Assembly (NCBI RefSeq): GCF_900696085.1
Contig: NZ_CAADFC020000009.1
Span: 372,001-436,000, forward strand
DNA length: 64,000 nt
Origin: Bradyrhizobium ivorense
GTDB lineage: Bacteria > Pseudomonadota > Alphaproteobacteria > Rhizobiales > Xanthobacteraceae
Direction: 5' to 3'
In this document: positions 1 through 10,541 of the stretch, piece after piece
Position numbering within the stretch: position 1 is the stretch's first letter
Layout of the letters: each line of letters opens with the position of its first letter
Notes under the pieces: model-generated
Seen by the model: the letters and a program-made list of their open reading frames with translations, nothing else
Told to the model about the DNA's origin: nothing
Database searches by the model: none
Made by a program: the position numbers and the translations under genes

Positions 1-228
1 GGGCAGGCCGGCGAACGGGCCGTTGAGGTCGGCGCCGTCGCGCGCGGGGTCGGCGATGACGTCGTCGAACAGCTCGACCACGCCGGACAGCGCGCCATCG
101 ACCCTGGCTGTGGCGGCTGCGGCCTGCGCGGCCAATTCCCGCGGCGTCAGTTCGCCGTTCCGCACGCGCGCGGCGAGCGCCGTCCCGTCATGCCGCGCCC
201 ACTCGTCCCAGCTCATCGCCAAAGTCAT
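1..228 (-). CDS. Amidase-signature-family enzyme, N-terminal part (gene runs off the window)
   Basis: The first 76 codons of a minus-strand gene are present; the rest lies before base 1. The translation begins MTLAMSWDEWARHDG and contains GELTPRELAAQA, which resembles the N-terminal helices of GatA-like amidases that precede the Ser-cisSer-Lys catalytic core. The core itself is outside the window, so substrate and activity cannot be judged. The ATG at 226-228 is the only start that gives this N-terminus. The family hydrolyses amide bonds in the cytoplasm. The assignment rests on one partial domain and is moderately secure. Confidence 0.6.
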   Translation of the reverse strand, partial: MTLAMSWDEWARHDGTALAARVRNGELTPRELAAQAAAATARVDGALSGVVELFDDVIADPARDGADLNGPFAGLP

Positions 229-374
229 GCCGTCGATTCCTTTTCTGCTTTGTTTCGCAACTGTAATTTGCGCTGGCGCAGGGTCAAATCAGCGCTCCGG
301 GGGCGGGGCGCAGGGGCTTGAAAATGCCCCAGTTCTGGGGCCCTATGGCCGCCTGTTCAGGGGATGGGGTCGTC

Positions 375-506
375 ATGTTCCGTCGATTGGTGATGCTGGG
401 CGGCGTGATCGCAATCGGGCTCGCGCTCAGCGGCTGCACCAAATGCGGTCCGATCTGGGACGACTGGATGCAGTCGCCGAAATCCTGCAAGTCAGACCAT
501 CTTTGA
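375..506 (+). CDS. Small predicted lipoprotein (43 aa)
   Basis: A 43-residue protein starting MFRRLVMLGG with a short positively charged N-terminus, a hydrophobic stretch and a lipobox ending LALSGC at about residues 16-21. After signal peptidase II cleavage only about 23 residues would remain, with two further cysteines (KCGP and KSC). Such tiny lipoproteins are common in Bradyrhizobium and have no assigned function. An upstream in-frame ATG at 318 would bury the signal sequence, so 375 is preferred. It would sit on the periplasmic face of a membrane. Function unknown. Confidence 0.55.
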   Translation: MFRRLVMLGGVIAIGLALSGCTKCGPIWDDWMQSPKSCKSDHL

Positions 507-604
507 GGTCCTGCTTTGAAGATCTTGGCGCCTCTGCCAGGCGCGCTTGGCGACGGCTTTTTGGCGGTGATATACCCCCCACGGAAATGCAAGGGAGCGC
601 CCTT

Positions 605-925
605 ATGAGAATTCTGAGCGCGGTCGCGGTCGCGGTGCTGCTGTCGGCGCCGGCCTATGCGCAGATGCCCAATGTCAACCTGATGCCTGAGGTCAAGACC
701 AAGACCCAGGAGGAGAAGGATCAGGACGCCGCCAACCAGAAGGCCTATCAGGAGTCGCTGCGCAAGATTCCCGACGCCAAGACATCGGCCGATCCCTGGG
801 GCGCGGTGCGCAACGACGCGCCGCCGAAGAAGGCCGTCGAGCATCCCGCCAAGCCGAAGACCAAGTCTGGAAGCACAGCGTCCGGCAGCGCAGCGTCCGG
901 CAATACGGCGCAGCGCAGCCAGTAG
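605..925 (+). CDS. Small secreted hypothetical protein (106 aa)
   Basis: A Shine-Dalgarno AGGGAG (592-597) sits seven bases before ATG 605. Residues 1-20 are a clear Sec signal peptide ending in the AYA-Q cleavage motif. The mature part is hydrophilic and rich in Lys, Glu and Pro (KTKTQEEKDQDAANQKAYQ) and ends in a low-complexity Ser/Gly/Ala tail (SGSTASGSAASGN), so it is probably a largely disordered periplasmic protein. The open frame extends far upstream without stops, but no upstream start has an equally good ribosome site. No family is recognised. Confidence 0.6.
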   Translation: MRILSAVAVAVLLSAPAYAQMPNVNLMPEVKTKTQEEKDQDAANQKAYQESLRKIPDAKTSADPWGAVRNDAPPKKAVEHPAKPKTKSGSTASGSAASGNTAQRSQ

Positions 926-1027
926 CGTCCGGCGGCCGTTCCCGAATCGCGCGTCCCGCAGACTCGGATTCCGCCGGCGCCGGCCCTATATATCGGGGAC
1001 GTCGTCAGTTGGTCCGGATTAGCGACA

Positions 1028-1258
1028 ATGGTCTCTCGCCCGCGCGATCTCGCCAGCCGGATGGCCGCCCGGCGCAAGCCGGACGACGGCTATCTGCGCG
1101 AGACCTTCACCCTGCCGCGCGATCAGGCGCGCTCGCGGGCGCGCGACTTCCTGAACCGCTACCCGAAGGCCGCCTATATGAGCGCGGTCGAGAGCTGGCG
1201 CGAGCTGCCCGGCGGCGAGATCGAGTTCACGATGCGGCGGCTCGCCAGCGCCGACTGA
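1028..1258 (+). CDS. Small conserved-type hypothetical protein (76 aa)
   Basis: A compact, charged 76-residue protein beginning MVSRPRDLASRMAARRK with no signal peptide or membrane segment. It has an Arg-rich first half and an amphipathic helix around RARDFLNRYPKAAYMSAVESW, ending EIEFTMRRLASAD. Codon use is strongly GC3-biased like the neighbours, which supports real coding. The overlapping plus frame starting at 1009 lacks this bias pattern. No function can be assigned. It is 102 bases downstream of the secreted protein and may be transcribed independently. Confidence 0.5.
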   Translation: MVSRPRDLASRMAARRKPDDGYLRETFTLPRDQARSRARDFLNRYPKAAYMSAVESWRELPGGEIEFTMRRLASAD

Positions 1259-1286
1259 AGGCGCCCCCGCTCGGGCCGATCCCGGC

Positions 1287-1493
1287 TCAGTCCTTGTCGC
1301 CGTTGCTGCGGGCCTGCTCGCGCCCGAGCTGCTTCAGCTCGCGGTCGATCCGCAGCTGCACCCGGCGGATCGCCAAGAGGTCGAGCTTTGCCTCGGTCTT
1401 GCCCGTGAAGACCCGGTTCCCGATCTGGAAGCGCCATTTCCAAACGCCGGCCATCACTTGGGTGACGCTGTATTCGATGCCCTTGTGGATCAT
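1287..1493 (-). CDS. Small hypothetical protein (68 aa)
   Basis: The product starts MIHKGIEYSVTQV and contains VWKWRFQIGNRVFTGKTEA followed by a basic helix LLAIRRVQLRIDRELKQ. A GGGAAG ribosome site (complement of 1501-1506) lies seven bases before the ATG at 1493, which decides the start; the frame stays open to 1685 but the added residues look non-coding. The beta-strand-then-helix layout is typical of small soluble Bradyrhizobium proteins of unknown role. It converges on the 76-aa gene ending at 1258. Confidence 0.5.
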   Translation of the reverse strand: MIHKGIEYSVTQVMAGVWKWRFQIGNRVFTGKTEAKLDLLAIRRVQLRIDRELKQLGREQARSNGDKD

Positions 1494-2262
1494 CTGAAAC
1501 TTCCCCAGCGACTCAGGGCGGCACGCGGCAATTAAACTATAAGTTGCATCCATAAAGCAAAACCCGCAAAGCGACAATGTTATGGAAATTCCGTCCGGGA
1601 CCCGGTCCCGGATCCATCTGCTGGCGGCATCGTTGCCGCTTCCGGCGCGCCAATTCACGCCGGCCAGCATTGCTGTGACGAACACCGCTGAAATCCGCGT
1701 GTTCCACCGAAGGTTTAAGTAGTTTTTCGGGCTCTGGAACTTTGTTCTAGCCCGGAGAACTACGGACCGCGGCGCCCGCCGGCGCGGCCGCGCGCTGCCG
1801 GACAGCCGCTGGCTGTCGGAACCGGACGCGAGGCGGGCCGTGACGATGATCTAGGTGGAAGGCGGGCCGCCAACCGGGCCGGCCTTAACCATGTCCGTCG
1901 GTGCAGTGATTCTACGGACTCGCCAGAACCGCGCCGGCGGGGTTAGGTAAACGAAGTGTTGACGCACTAATTCTGTGACCAAATCATAATTTTGGATTTT
2001 GGGTCAAAGGGGCCGCCCTCGAGCGGCCCCTTCATTTTTTCGGAACTCCGTTCACCCGCGGAGAACCCCGGACGACCGGGGGGCGCCGTTGAGAACGTCT
2101 TGCGTCCCATAGCCAATGATGTGGCCAGAACATTCACCAAGCCGTCTCAGTAGCTCTACCGAGAACAACGGCTAACCCTTGGTTGCTGCTGGGTTAATGG
2201 CAATCCAGGCCGCTCCGAAAAGCAAAGCAGGACGCTGTGGATGGAGGCGGGCCGGCGTTTAC
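1494..2262. other. Long intergenic stretch without a convincing gene
   Basis: About 770 bases separate the 68-aa gene from the recA promoter. I see no protein with believable composition. The stretch holds an imperfect hairpin at 1728-1754 (CGGGCT with AGCCCG closing GAAC-TTT-GTTC) and a strong terminator at 2007-2040, so a short noncoding transcript on the plus strand between them is possible. It did not match tmRNA, RNase P or SRP RNA landmarks that I know. Confidence 0.4.
2007..2040 (+). terminator. Strong rho-independent terminator with no gene directly in front
   Basis: GGGGCCGC (2009-2016) pairs perfectly with GCGGCCCC (2023-2030) around a CCTCGA loop; two more A-T pairs extend it, and TTCATTTTTT follows. 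The nearest upstream plus-strand gene ends 750 bases away, which is why an intervening small RNA is suspected. Confidence 0.8.
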
Positions 2263-2291
2263 TTGTTCGAAAGAACATATTGCGAACATAG
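2263..2291 (+). promoter_or_regulatory. recA promoter with alphaproteobacterial SOS (LexA) box
   Basis: GAAC (2273-2276), seven bases, GAAC (2284-2287) is the complement of the GTTC-N7-GTTC LexA box known from alphaproteobacteria. It overlaps a weak -35/-10 pair (TTGTTC 2263-2268; ACATAG 2286-2291), as expected for a repressor-blocked promoter. A further GAAC at 2291 and a GTTCGAAAGAAC palindrome at 2265-2276 surround it. It lies about 105 bases before the recA start. Confidence 0.75.
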
Positions 2292-2393
2292 AACAAACGT
2301 GGTACGCAGTTCCTCATCAACAAAAGCCTGCCACCCGGTCGCATCGTCCCGTTTTCCCGCTAGCGAATCCCCGCCATAAGGAGCACATCCCAA

Positions 2394-3482
2394 ATGTCCG
2401 CCACCGCACTGCGTATCGTCGAAGGATCCTCCATGGACAAGTCCAAGGCGCTCTCTGCCGCGCTCTCCCAGATCGAGCGTCAGTTCGGCAAGGGCTCGGT
2501 GATGAAGCTCGGCAAGAACGATCGTTCGATGGACGTCGAGACGATTTCGTCGGGATCGCTCGGGCTCGATATCGCGCTTGGCGTCGGCGGCCTGCCGAAG
2601 GGGCGGATCGTCGAGATCTACGGGCCGGAATCCTCGGGCAAGACCACGCTGGCGCTGCACACGGTGGCGGAAGGCCAGAAGAAGGGCGGCATCTGCGCCT
2701 TCATCGACGCCGAACATGCGCTCGATCCGGTCTATGCCCGCAAGCTCGGTGTCAACATCGACGAGCTCCTGATCTCGCAGCCCGACACCGGCGAGCAGGC
2801 GCTTGAGATCGCCGACACCTTGGTGCGCTCCGGCGCGGTTGACGTGCTGGTGATCGACTCGGTCGCGGCGCTGGTGCCGAAGGCCGAGCTCGAGGGCGAG
2901 ATGGGCGATGCGCTGCCGGGCCTGCAGGCCCGCTTGATGAGCCAGGCGCTGCGCAAGCTCACCGCCTCGATCAACAAGTCCAACACCATGGTGATCTTCA
3001 TCAACCAGATCCGCATGAAGATCGGCGTGATGTACGGCTCGCCGGAGACCACCACCGGCGGCAACGCGCTGAAATTTTACGCCTCGGTCCGCCTCGACAT
3101 CCGCCGCATCGGCGCCATCAAGGAGCGCGACGAAGTGGTCGGCAACACCACCCGCGTCAAGGTGGTGAAGAACAAGCTGGCGCCGCCCTTCAAGCAGGTC
3201 GAGTTCGACATCATGTACGGCGAGGGCGTCTCCAAGATGGGCGAGATCCTCGACCTCGGCGTCAAGGCCGGCCTGGTCGAGAAATCCGGCGCCTGGTTCT
3301 CCTATGACAGCCAGCGGCTCGGCCAGGGCCGCGAGAATTCCAAGGCGTTTTTGCGCTCCAACCCCGACATCACCGCGAAGATCGAAGCCGCGATCCGGCA
3401 GAACTCCGGCCTGATCTCCGAGCAGATCCTGGCCGGCACGCCCGAGAGCGACGCCGACGGCGATGAGCCGACCGAAGAGTAA
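2394..3482 (+). CDS. recA: Recombinase RecA
   Basis: RecA forms ATP-dependent filaments on single-stranded DNA for homologous recombination and activates LexA self-cleavage. The 362-residue length and sequence are typical. Visible landmarks are Walker [10 protein letters not shown] at about residues 77-85, the Walker B region [10 protein letters not shown], the MAW-like motif [13 protein letters not shown] and the acidic C-terminal tail [10 protein letters not shown] that tunes DNA access. AAGGAG stands eleven bases before the ATG at 2394. A LexA box lies upstream and a long terminator hairpin follows the stop, so recA is a single-gene SOS transcription unit. Confidence 0.98.
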   Translation: MSATALRIVEGSSMDKSKALSAALSQIERQFGKGSVMKLGKNDRSMDVETISSGSLGLDIALGVGGLPKGRIVEIYGPESSGKTTLALHTVAEGQKKGGICAFIDAEHALDPVYARKLGVNIDELLISQPDTGEQALEIADTLVRSGAVDVLVIDSVAALVPKAELEGEMGDALPGLQARLMSQALRKLTASINKSNTMVIFINQIRMKIGVMYGSPETTTGGNALKFYASVRLDIRRIGAIKERDEVVGNTTRVKVVKNKLAPPFKQVEFDIMYGEGVSKMGEILDLGVKAGLVEKSGAWFSYDSQRLGQGRENSKAFLRSNPDITAKIEAAIRQNSGLISEQILAGTPESDADGDEPTEE

Positions 3483-3510
3483 GCCTCGAGGCCGCATAAG
3501 TTCGCTGCAA

Positions 3511-3562
3511 GCGGGCGCTGAGGACGTTGAGTTGCCGACGTCTTCGGCGCCCGTTTCGTTTT
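3511..3562 (+). terminator. recA rho-independent terminator
   Basis: GCGGGCGC (3511-3518) pairs with GCGCCCG (3547-3553), and an inner stem GAGGACGT/ACGTCTTC extends the hairpin to about 15 pairs before TTTCGTTTT. It begins 28 bases after the recA stop. Confidence 0.85.
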
Positions 3563-3595
3563 GCGCGGGATGTTGGGATGCTGAATGAGCGGCCG

Positions 3596-4585
3596 ATGAA
3601 GCGTTTGATTTTGACCAGTTCGTCCGGCACCGACTTGGAACGTGCAGGGCTTGCCGCGAGCGTCGCTTCAGTCTGGTTTCGGTTCGTCTGGGGACCGTTG
3701 CCCTCACCGCAGCAGCTGGACGCCTATTTCGGCGCGGGAAGCGATCAGAGTCCTGGCGATCAGAGCCCCGGCGATCACTGGTCCGATTGGTTTCCCCGGA
3801 GTCGCGAGCGCGACGCCGTCAGGGATCTTACGTTCATCGAATATTGCGCATCATTCGATCGCATCGAGCTCTGGTTCGATCCGGACCCGAACGATCAAAT
3901 GCAACTGGCCTGCTTGCTCGATCATGTCCGATCGCATCCCGAGACGGTGGCCAAGTTGGAATTGCGTCTGGTCGGCTTCGATCTGATGATGATAGAGCCG
4001 ACGTGGAAGGGGTGGAGCGAAGTGCCGCTGGTCAAGGTCCGGCCGGCGCATGTCGAAGCCGCCAGCAAAGTGTGGCGGGCCTATTGCGCCTCGACCCCCG
4101 AAGCCAGCTTCGACGTGCTCCCGCACGACCTGAGCGCGTTTCCCTTGCTGCGGCCCGCGCTGCTCGACTTGCTTCAGGAACTTCCGTGGAGCGGATCGGG
4201 ACTTGGCGCGACCGAAATGCGGCTGCTCGAGCTGATCGGGGCGGGCTTCATGAGCACCAATACGCTGTTCTACCTGCGCGGCTTTCGCCAGCGCGGCGTG
4301 TTCAACGATAAGGAAATCGGCACGCTGCTCCAGGGTCTGGCGCACGGGCCGCGGCCGGCGATCGCCGGGCTCGACGACGAGTTGCGCGTCATCGACCCGG
4401 AAAATCGACGCGCTCGCGTGGAAGCCTATCGGCGAAGCCGCTTGACCGTGACCGAATTCGGCAAGGCGGTCCTCGCCGGCGCCGACGATTTCAGCCGTCA
4501 CAATCCGATCGACCGCTGGTGGGGCGGCACGCATCTCACCAACGACAATCTCTGGCGCTGGAATTTGGCGCTGACCAAATCGTAG
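3596..4585 (+). CDS. DUF1835-like protein, tandem copy 1
   Basis: A 329-residue soluble protein starting MKRLILTSS. It shares with the next two genes the N-terminal block RLILT..D/G, a WGPLPSP element, the block ELWFDPDPNDQMQLACLLD and the C-terminal signature FSRHNPIDRWWGGTHLTND. These resemble DUF1835-domain proteins common in Bradyrhizobium, whose function is unknown. A local microduplication, SDQSPGDQSPGD, is unique to this copy. ATG 3578 is an alternative start; 3596 matches the paralogues. No membrane segment or signal peptide is seen. The last 128 bases are nearly identical to copy 2. Confidence 0.65.
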   Translation: MKRLILTSSSGTDLERAGLAASVASVWFRFVWGPLPSPQQLDAYFGAGSDQSPGDQSPGDHWSDWFPRSRERDAVRDLTFIEYCASFDRIELWFDPDPNDQMQLACLLDHVRSHPETVAKLELRLVGFDLMMIEPTWKGWSEVPLVKVRPAHVEAASKVWRAYCASTPEASFDVLPHDLSAFPLLRPALLDLLQELPWSGSGLGATEMRLLELIGAGFMSTNTLFYLRGFRQRGVFNDKEIGTLLQGLAHGPRPAIAGLDDELRVIDPENRRARVEAYRRSRLTVTEFGKAVLAGADDFSRHNPIDRWWGGTHLTNDNLWRWNLALTKS

Positions 4586-4587
4586 CG
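4460..4587 (+). repeat. 128-base direct repeat, left copy (3' end of DUF1835-like copy 1)
   Basis: This tract matches 5471-5598 at all but one position (CCGTCAC here, CCGCCAC there). It covers the last 42 codons and the stop codon of the gene, plus two bases beyond. Confidence 0.9.
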
Positions 4588-4603
4588 GAGCCGATTGAGG
4601 ATC

Positions 4604-5596
4604 ATGTCCAGGCTCATCCTCACCTTTACCGATAGCGGCGCCGGCGGCCTGAAGACAGCGAGGCTCGCGGATTGCGTGATCGGTATTGAGCATCGCTTCG
4701 TTTGGGGGCGGCTGCCCGCATCGGACGAACTCGATCTCTCGCTCTCGCGGCGCCCGATCGAGCGCCACGACCCGTCACCTCACTGGCTGGACAATCTCAC
4801 CGGTGCCCCGTTTGCGGACGCGCGTGATCACGGCCTTGGATTGATCGAATTCTGCGAGCGCTTCGATGCGGTCGATCTCTGGGTCGATCCCGATCCCAAT
4901 TCGCAATTGCAACTGGTCTGGCTGCTGGACTTTTTGCGTCTGCACCCGAACATCACGTCCCGCCTTGCCATTTTGCCGGCGGACCGCGTCATTGGCGATC
5001 AACAGCCGGGCGACCTTTCCGCGCAACAGCTGCGGCTTGCTCCTGTCCATAGCGATCACCTCGACATCGCCAGCGCGGCGTGGGCGGCCTGGCGCGCGCC
5101 GACGCCGGAATCCTGGTTCGGTCTGTTGCAGCAGGATTTGGGCGAGCTTCCGCGCCTGCGGGATTCGGTCATTGCGCTGCTGGAAGAGCTTCCCTTGCGC
5201 AACTGCGGAGTAGGCGCGACGGAAATGCGCATGCTGGAGCTGATCTCGGCGGGATATTTGCATCCGTACGACCTGTTTCCCGGTCACGAGAAACCCAACG
5301 AGCGGTGCACGTTCGGCTATTGGGAGGTTGGAGCCCTGCTGGATGGATTGGCCCGGTGTTCGATGCCTGCCGTATCGGGCCTCGACGAGGGGCCTTTCGA
5401 CCTCGCCATGCACGATGCGCCCGATCGTCACGAGCGCTACAGCCGAAGCCGGCTTGCACTGACTGAACTTGGCAAGGCGGTCCTCGCCGGCGCCGACGAT
5501 TTCAGCCGCCACAATCCGATCGACCGCTGGTGGGGCGGCACGCATCTCACCAACGACAATCTCTGGCGCTGGAATTTGGCGCTGACCAAATCGTAG
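4604..5596 (+). CDS. DUF1835-like protein, tandem copy 2
   Basis: A 330-residue paralogue of the genes on either side, starting MSRLILTFTDSGAGG, with VDLWVDPDPNSQLQLVWLLD in the middle and the same C-terminus as copy 1. GAGG at 4597-4600 lies three bases before ATG 4604; a TTG at 4595 is an alternative. It starts 18 bases after copy 1 and is probably co-transcribed with it. The body diverges clearly from copy 1, yet the final 128 bases differ at a single position, which suggests recent gene conversion. Function unknown. Confidence 0.65.
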   Translation: MSRLILTFTDSGAGGLKTARLADCVIGIEHRFVWGRLPASDELDLSLSRRPIERHDPSPHWLDNLTGAPFADARDHGLGLIEFCERFDAVDLWVDPDPNSQLQLVWLLDFLRLHPNITSRLAILPADRVIGDQQPGDLSAQQLRLAPVHSDHLDIASAAWAAWRAPTPESWFGLLQQDLGELPRLRDSVIALLEELPLRNCGVGATEMRMLELISAGYLHPYDLFPGHEKPNERCTFGYWEVGALLDGLARCSMPAVSGLDEGPFDLAMHDAPDRHERYSRSRLALTELGKAVLAGADDFSRHNPIDRWWGGTHLTNDNLWRWNLALTKS

Positions 5597-5598
5597 CG
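5471..5598 (+). repeat. 128-base direct repeat, right copy (3' end of DUF1835-like copy 2)
   Basis: Partner of 4460-4587. Similarity falls away sharply on both sides, so this is a short homogenised patch rather than a whole-gene duplicate. Confidence 0.9.
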
Positions 5599-5622
5599 TC
5601 GTCAAACTGAGCGAGCGGTGCC

Positions 5623-6609
5623 GTGACAACTCTGATCCTGGCGACGGACGACATCGGGTGCGACAGACTCAGGCGAGCTGGAAAGGCGGACGTTGTCATC
5701 GGCCTGAGGCATCGGTTTGTTTGGCGAAAGCTGCCATCCCCATCGGAGCTTGCAGGTTCGCTGGAGGCGCGTTCGGCAAAACATGGCGTGCTCGGCTCGC
5801 ATTGGCTCGACGATCACCGTCCAAAGCGGCTTGAACCATTCAGCAAGGACCTCGGCCTGATCGAGTTATGCGCCCGCTGTGACAGCATTGAGCTGTGGGT
5901 CGATCCCCGGCCCAACGACCAATTGATTCTGATCTGGCTGCTTGATGTTCTGCGGCCGTACCGGGACATCCTGTCACGGCTCAGCATCGTCCAGACCGAC
6001 GCTGAGACCGGCAACTTTCTGCCTGAAAGCCTGGCAGAATGGCAGTTGCCGAAACTGCCAGTAACTGACGACCGTCTCAGGCTGGCAAGCCGGGCTTGGC
6101 GCGCCTATCGCGCGCCGACGCCCGAGCCTTGCTTCGCTCTCCTCATGGAGGACCTTGCTGCGATTCCGCGGCTTCGCGCCGCGCTCATTGCGCTTCTCGA
6201 AGAGATTCCTGGATCGCGGACCGGGTTGGGTGCGACCGAGTACAGGATATTGGACCTGGTGTCCGACGGTTGCGAAAAGCCGACAGGACTTGCCTCCGAA
6301 ACGTATCGGAGGTGCCCGGTTTTCAATCTCCGGGAGATTGAATCTCTGCTGGATGGTCTCGCTTATTGCCTGACACCGGCTCTCTCAGGGTTCAACAGCG
6401 AGCTCGAAGCACCCGATGATGTCAAGGCCCGGTACGAGCGACACTTATGGAGCCGGTTGTCGTTGACCGATTTCGGCGAAGAGGTTTTGGAGCACGAGCT
6501 GAACTTCCGGCGCCACAATCCGATCAGCCGCTGGTGGGGAGGCACCGAGCTGATCAATAGCCGGCTCTGGCAATGGGATACTGACCGCAGGTGCCTGATT
6601 GCTCCTTAG
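5623..6609 (+). CDS. DUF1835-like protein, tandem copy 3
   Basis: The 328-residue third paralogue starts at a GTG (5623) with TTLILATDDIG, carries ELWVDPRPNDQLILIWLLD, and ends with the more diverged signature FRRHNPISRWWGGTELINS, so it did not take part in the copy 1/copy 2 homogenisation. It follows copy 2 by 26 bases. Three related genes in a row suggest paralogous diversification for dosage or for different partners, but nothing in the sequence reveals a catalytic motif. Confidence 0.62.
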   Translation: MTTLILATDDIGCDRLRRAGKADVVIGLRHRFVWRKLPSPSELAGSLEARSAKHGVLGSHWLDDHRPKRLEPFSKDLGLIELCARCDSIELWVDPRPNDQLILIWLLDVLRPYRDILSRLSIVQTDAETGNFLPESLAEWQLPKLPVTDDRLRLASRAWRAYRAPTPEPCFALLMEDLAAIPRLRAALIALLEEIPGSRTGLGATEYRILDLVSDGCEKPTGLASETYRRCPVFNLREIESLLDGLAYCLTPALSGFNSELEAPDDVKARYERHLWSRLSLTDFGEEVLEHELNFRRHNPISRWWGGTELINSRLWQWDTDRRCLIAP

Positions 6610-6646
6610 AACTCAACTCGCGCAACGCTTGGCGCGCCGCGCGCAG

Positions 6647-7084
6647 CTACCCCTCCGCCAGCGCCTTTTCCCGGCTCGCGATCAGCGCCCGCAAATCCTC
6701 GGTCACCGCGACTGACTGATGGGTCTTCTGGTCGGTGGCGACCCAGATGATCTCGCCGGTGGCGCGCAGGTCGTCCGAGCCTTTGGCGAAGATCGCGAGC
6801 GCAAGGTTGATCGAGGAGCGGCCGATCCGCGCGACGCGCACGCAGACCTCGATGTCCTCGTCAAAGCGGATCGGCGCCTTGTATTCGACCACCGTCTTCA
6901 CGGTGTGGAAGTCGATGCCGGTGCGCGCGACCTCGCCGAGATAGTCGTAGCCGAGCGCGCGAAAATACTCCGTGATCGCGGTGTCGAAGTAGGTCAAATA
7001 GTGGGCGTTGAACACCACGGCCTGCGCGTCGACCTCGGAATAGCGGACGCGGAACGGGAAATGAAACCAGAATTCCTCGCGCAT
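6647..7084 (-). CDS. Acyl-CoA thioesterase, hotdog fold (4-HBA-CoA thioesterase/YbgC type)
   Basis: This 145-residue protein would hydrolyse acyl-CoA or aryl-CoA thioesters in the cytoplasm. The N-terminus FRVRYSEVDAQAVVFNAHYLTYFD carries the YbgC/4HBT pattern in which the Asp of the V/T-D-x-x-x-V-V-(F/Y)-(N/H) motif is catalytic. The rest follows the single-domain hotdog length. AGGAGG stands just before ATG 7084. It lies between the DUF1835-like genes and the gcv operon, converging on the former and running in the same direction as the latter. The physiological acyl group cannot be read from the sequence. Confidence 0.85.
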   Translation of the reverse strand: MREEFWFHFPFRVRYSEVDAQAVVFNAHYLTYFDTAITEYFRALGYDYLGEVARTGIDFHTVKTVVEYKAPIRFDEDIEVCVRVARIGRSSINLALAIFAKGSDDLRATGEIIWVATDQKTHQSVAVTEDLRALIASREKALAEG

Positions 7085-7144
7085 GGCTCCTCCTGCCGCG
7101 GCTTCGTTGGCCGCGTAATCAGCCGGACGTTATAATAGCAGATC

Positions 7145-7256
7145 GTAGGATGCGTAGAGCGAAGCGAAACCCATCAATTGCGCCCGCGCGGCGAGATGAT
7201 GGGTTTCGCCAACGGGGCCGCGCGCTGCGCGGACCCGTCGGCTCTACCCATCCTAC
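7145..7256. repeat. Dispersed inverted repeat (GTAGGATG... type)
   Basis: GTAGGATGCGTAGAGC at the left end is mirrored by GCTCTACCCATCCTAC at the right end, with further internal symmetry (GAAACCCATCA and TGATGGGTTTC). It fills the gap between gcvP and the thioesterase gene and would form a long hairpin if transcribed. Such elements are frequent in Bradyrhizobium genomes. Confidence 0.75.
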
Positions 7257-7267
7257 AACATATTCCG

Positions 7268-10156
<2,889 letters not shown>

Positions 10157-10166
10157 GGCATCATCC

Positions 10167-10532
10167 TCAGGCGGTGTGCGCGGCGTAGGCGGCCTCATCC
10201 ATCAGGCCGCCGAGCTCGCTCTTGTCCGATATCTTCATCTTGAAGAACCAGGCCTTGCCGGCGGCGTCCGAATTGACCAGAGCGGGCTCGGCGACGAGCG
10301 TGTCGTTGACCTCGACCACCTCGCCGGTGATCGGCGCATAGACGTCGGACGCCGCCTTGACGGATTCGACGACGGCGGCGGCCTCGGCCTTCTTCAGGCT
10401 GCGGCCGACCTTGGGCAGTTCGACGAACACGACGTCGCCGAGCTGCGATTGCGCGTAGTCGGTGATGCCGATGGTCGCGACGTCACCCTCGATGCGGAGC
10501 CATTCGTGGTCGGACGTGTAGAGCGTCGTCAT
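10167..10532 (-). CDS. gcvH: Glycine cleavage system H protein
   Basis: This 121-residue lipoyl carrier shuttles the aminomethyl group from GcvP to GcvT. The lipoylation site is the Lys in VESVKAASD (about residue 59), and the preceding [15 protein letters not shown] is the usual GcvH core. GAGG lies ahead of ATG 10532. It sits nine bases after the gcvT stop and ten before gcvP, which implies one polycistronic message. Confidence 0.97.
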   Translation of the reverse strand: MTTLYTSDHEWLRIEGDVATIGITDYAQSQLGDVVFVELPKVGRSLKKAEAAAVVESVKAASDVYAPITGEVVEVNDTLVAEPALVNSDAAGKAWFFKMKISDKSELGGLMDEAAYAAHTA

Positions 10533-10541
10533 TGTTGATCC

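Noticed and set aside
1681..1705. Possible EcfG promoter on the minus strand (GGAAC-N16-TGTT)
   Set aside because: The -10 element deviates from CGTT and it lies almost 190 bases before the only plausible gene start (1493).
1690..2040. Possible tmRNA, 6S RNA, RNase P or SRP RNA
   Set aside because: The conserved landmarks I know for these RNAs (tag-peptide coding sequence, RNase P core, SRP apical loop) are not present.
2259..3707. A 482-codon open frame antisense to recA
   Set aside because: It is an exact shadow of recA in GC-rich DNA, with His/Asp/Gly-rich low-plausibility composition and no ribosome site.
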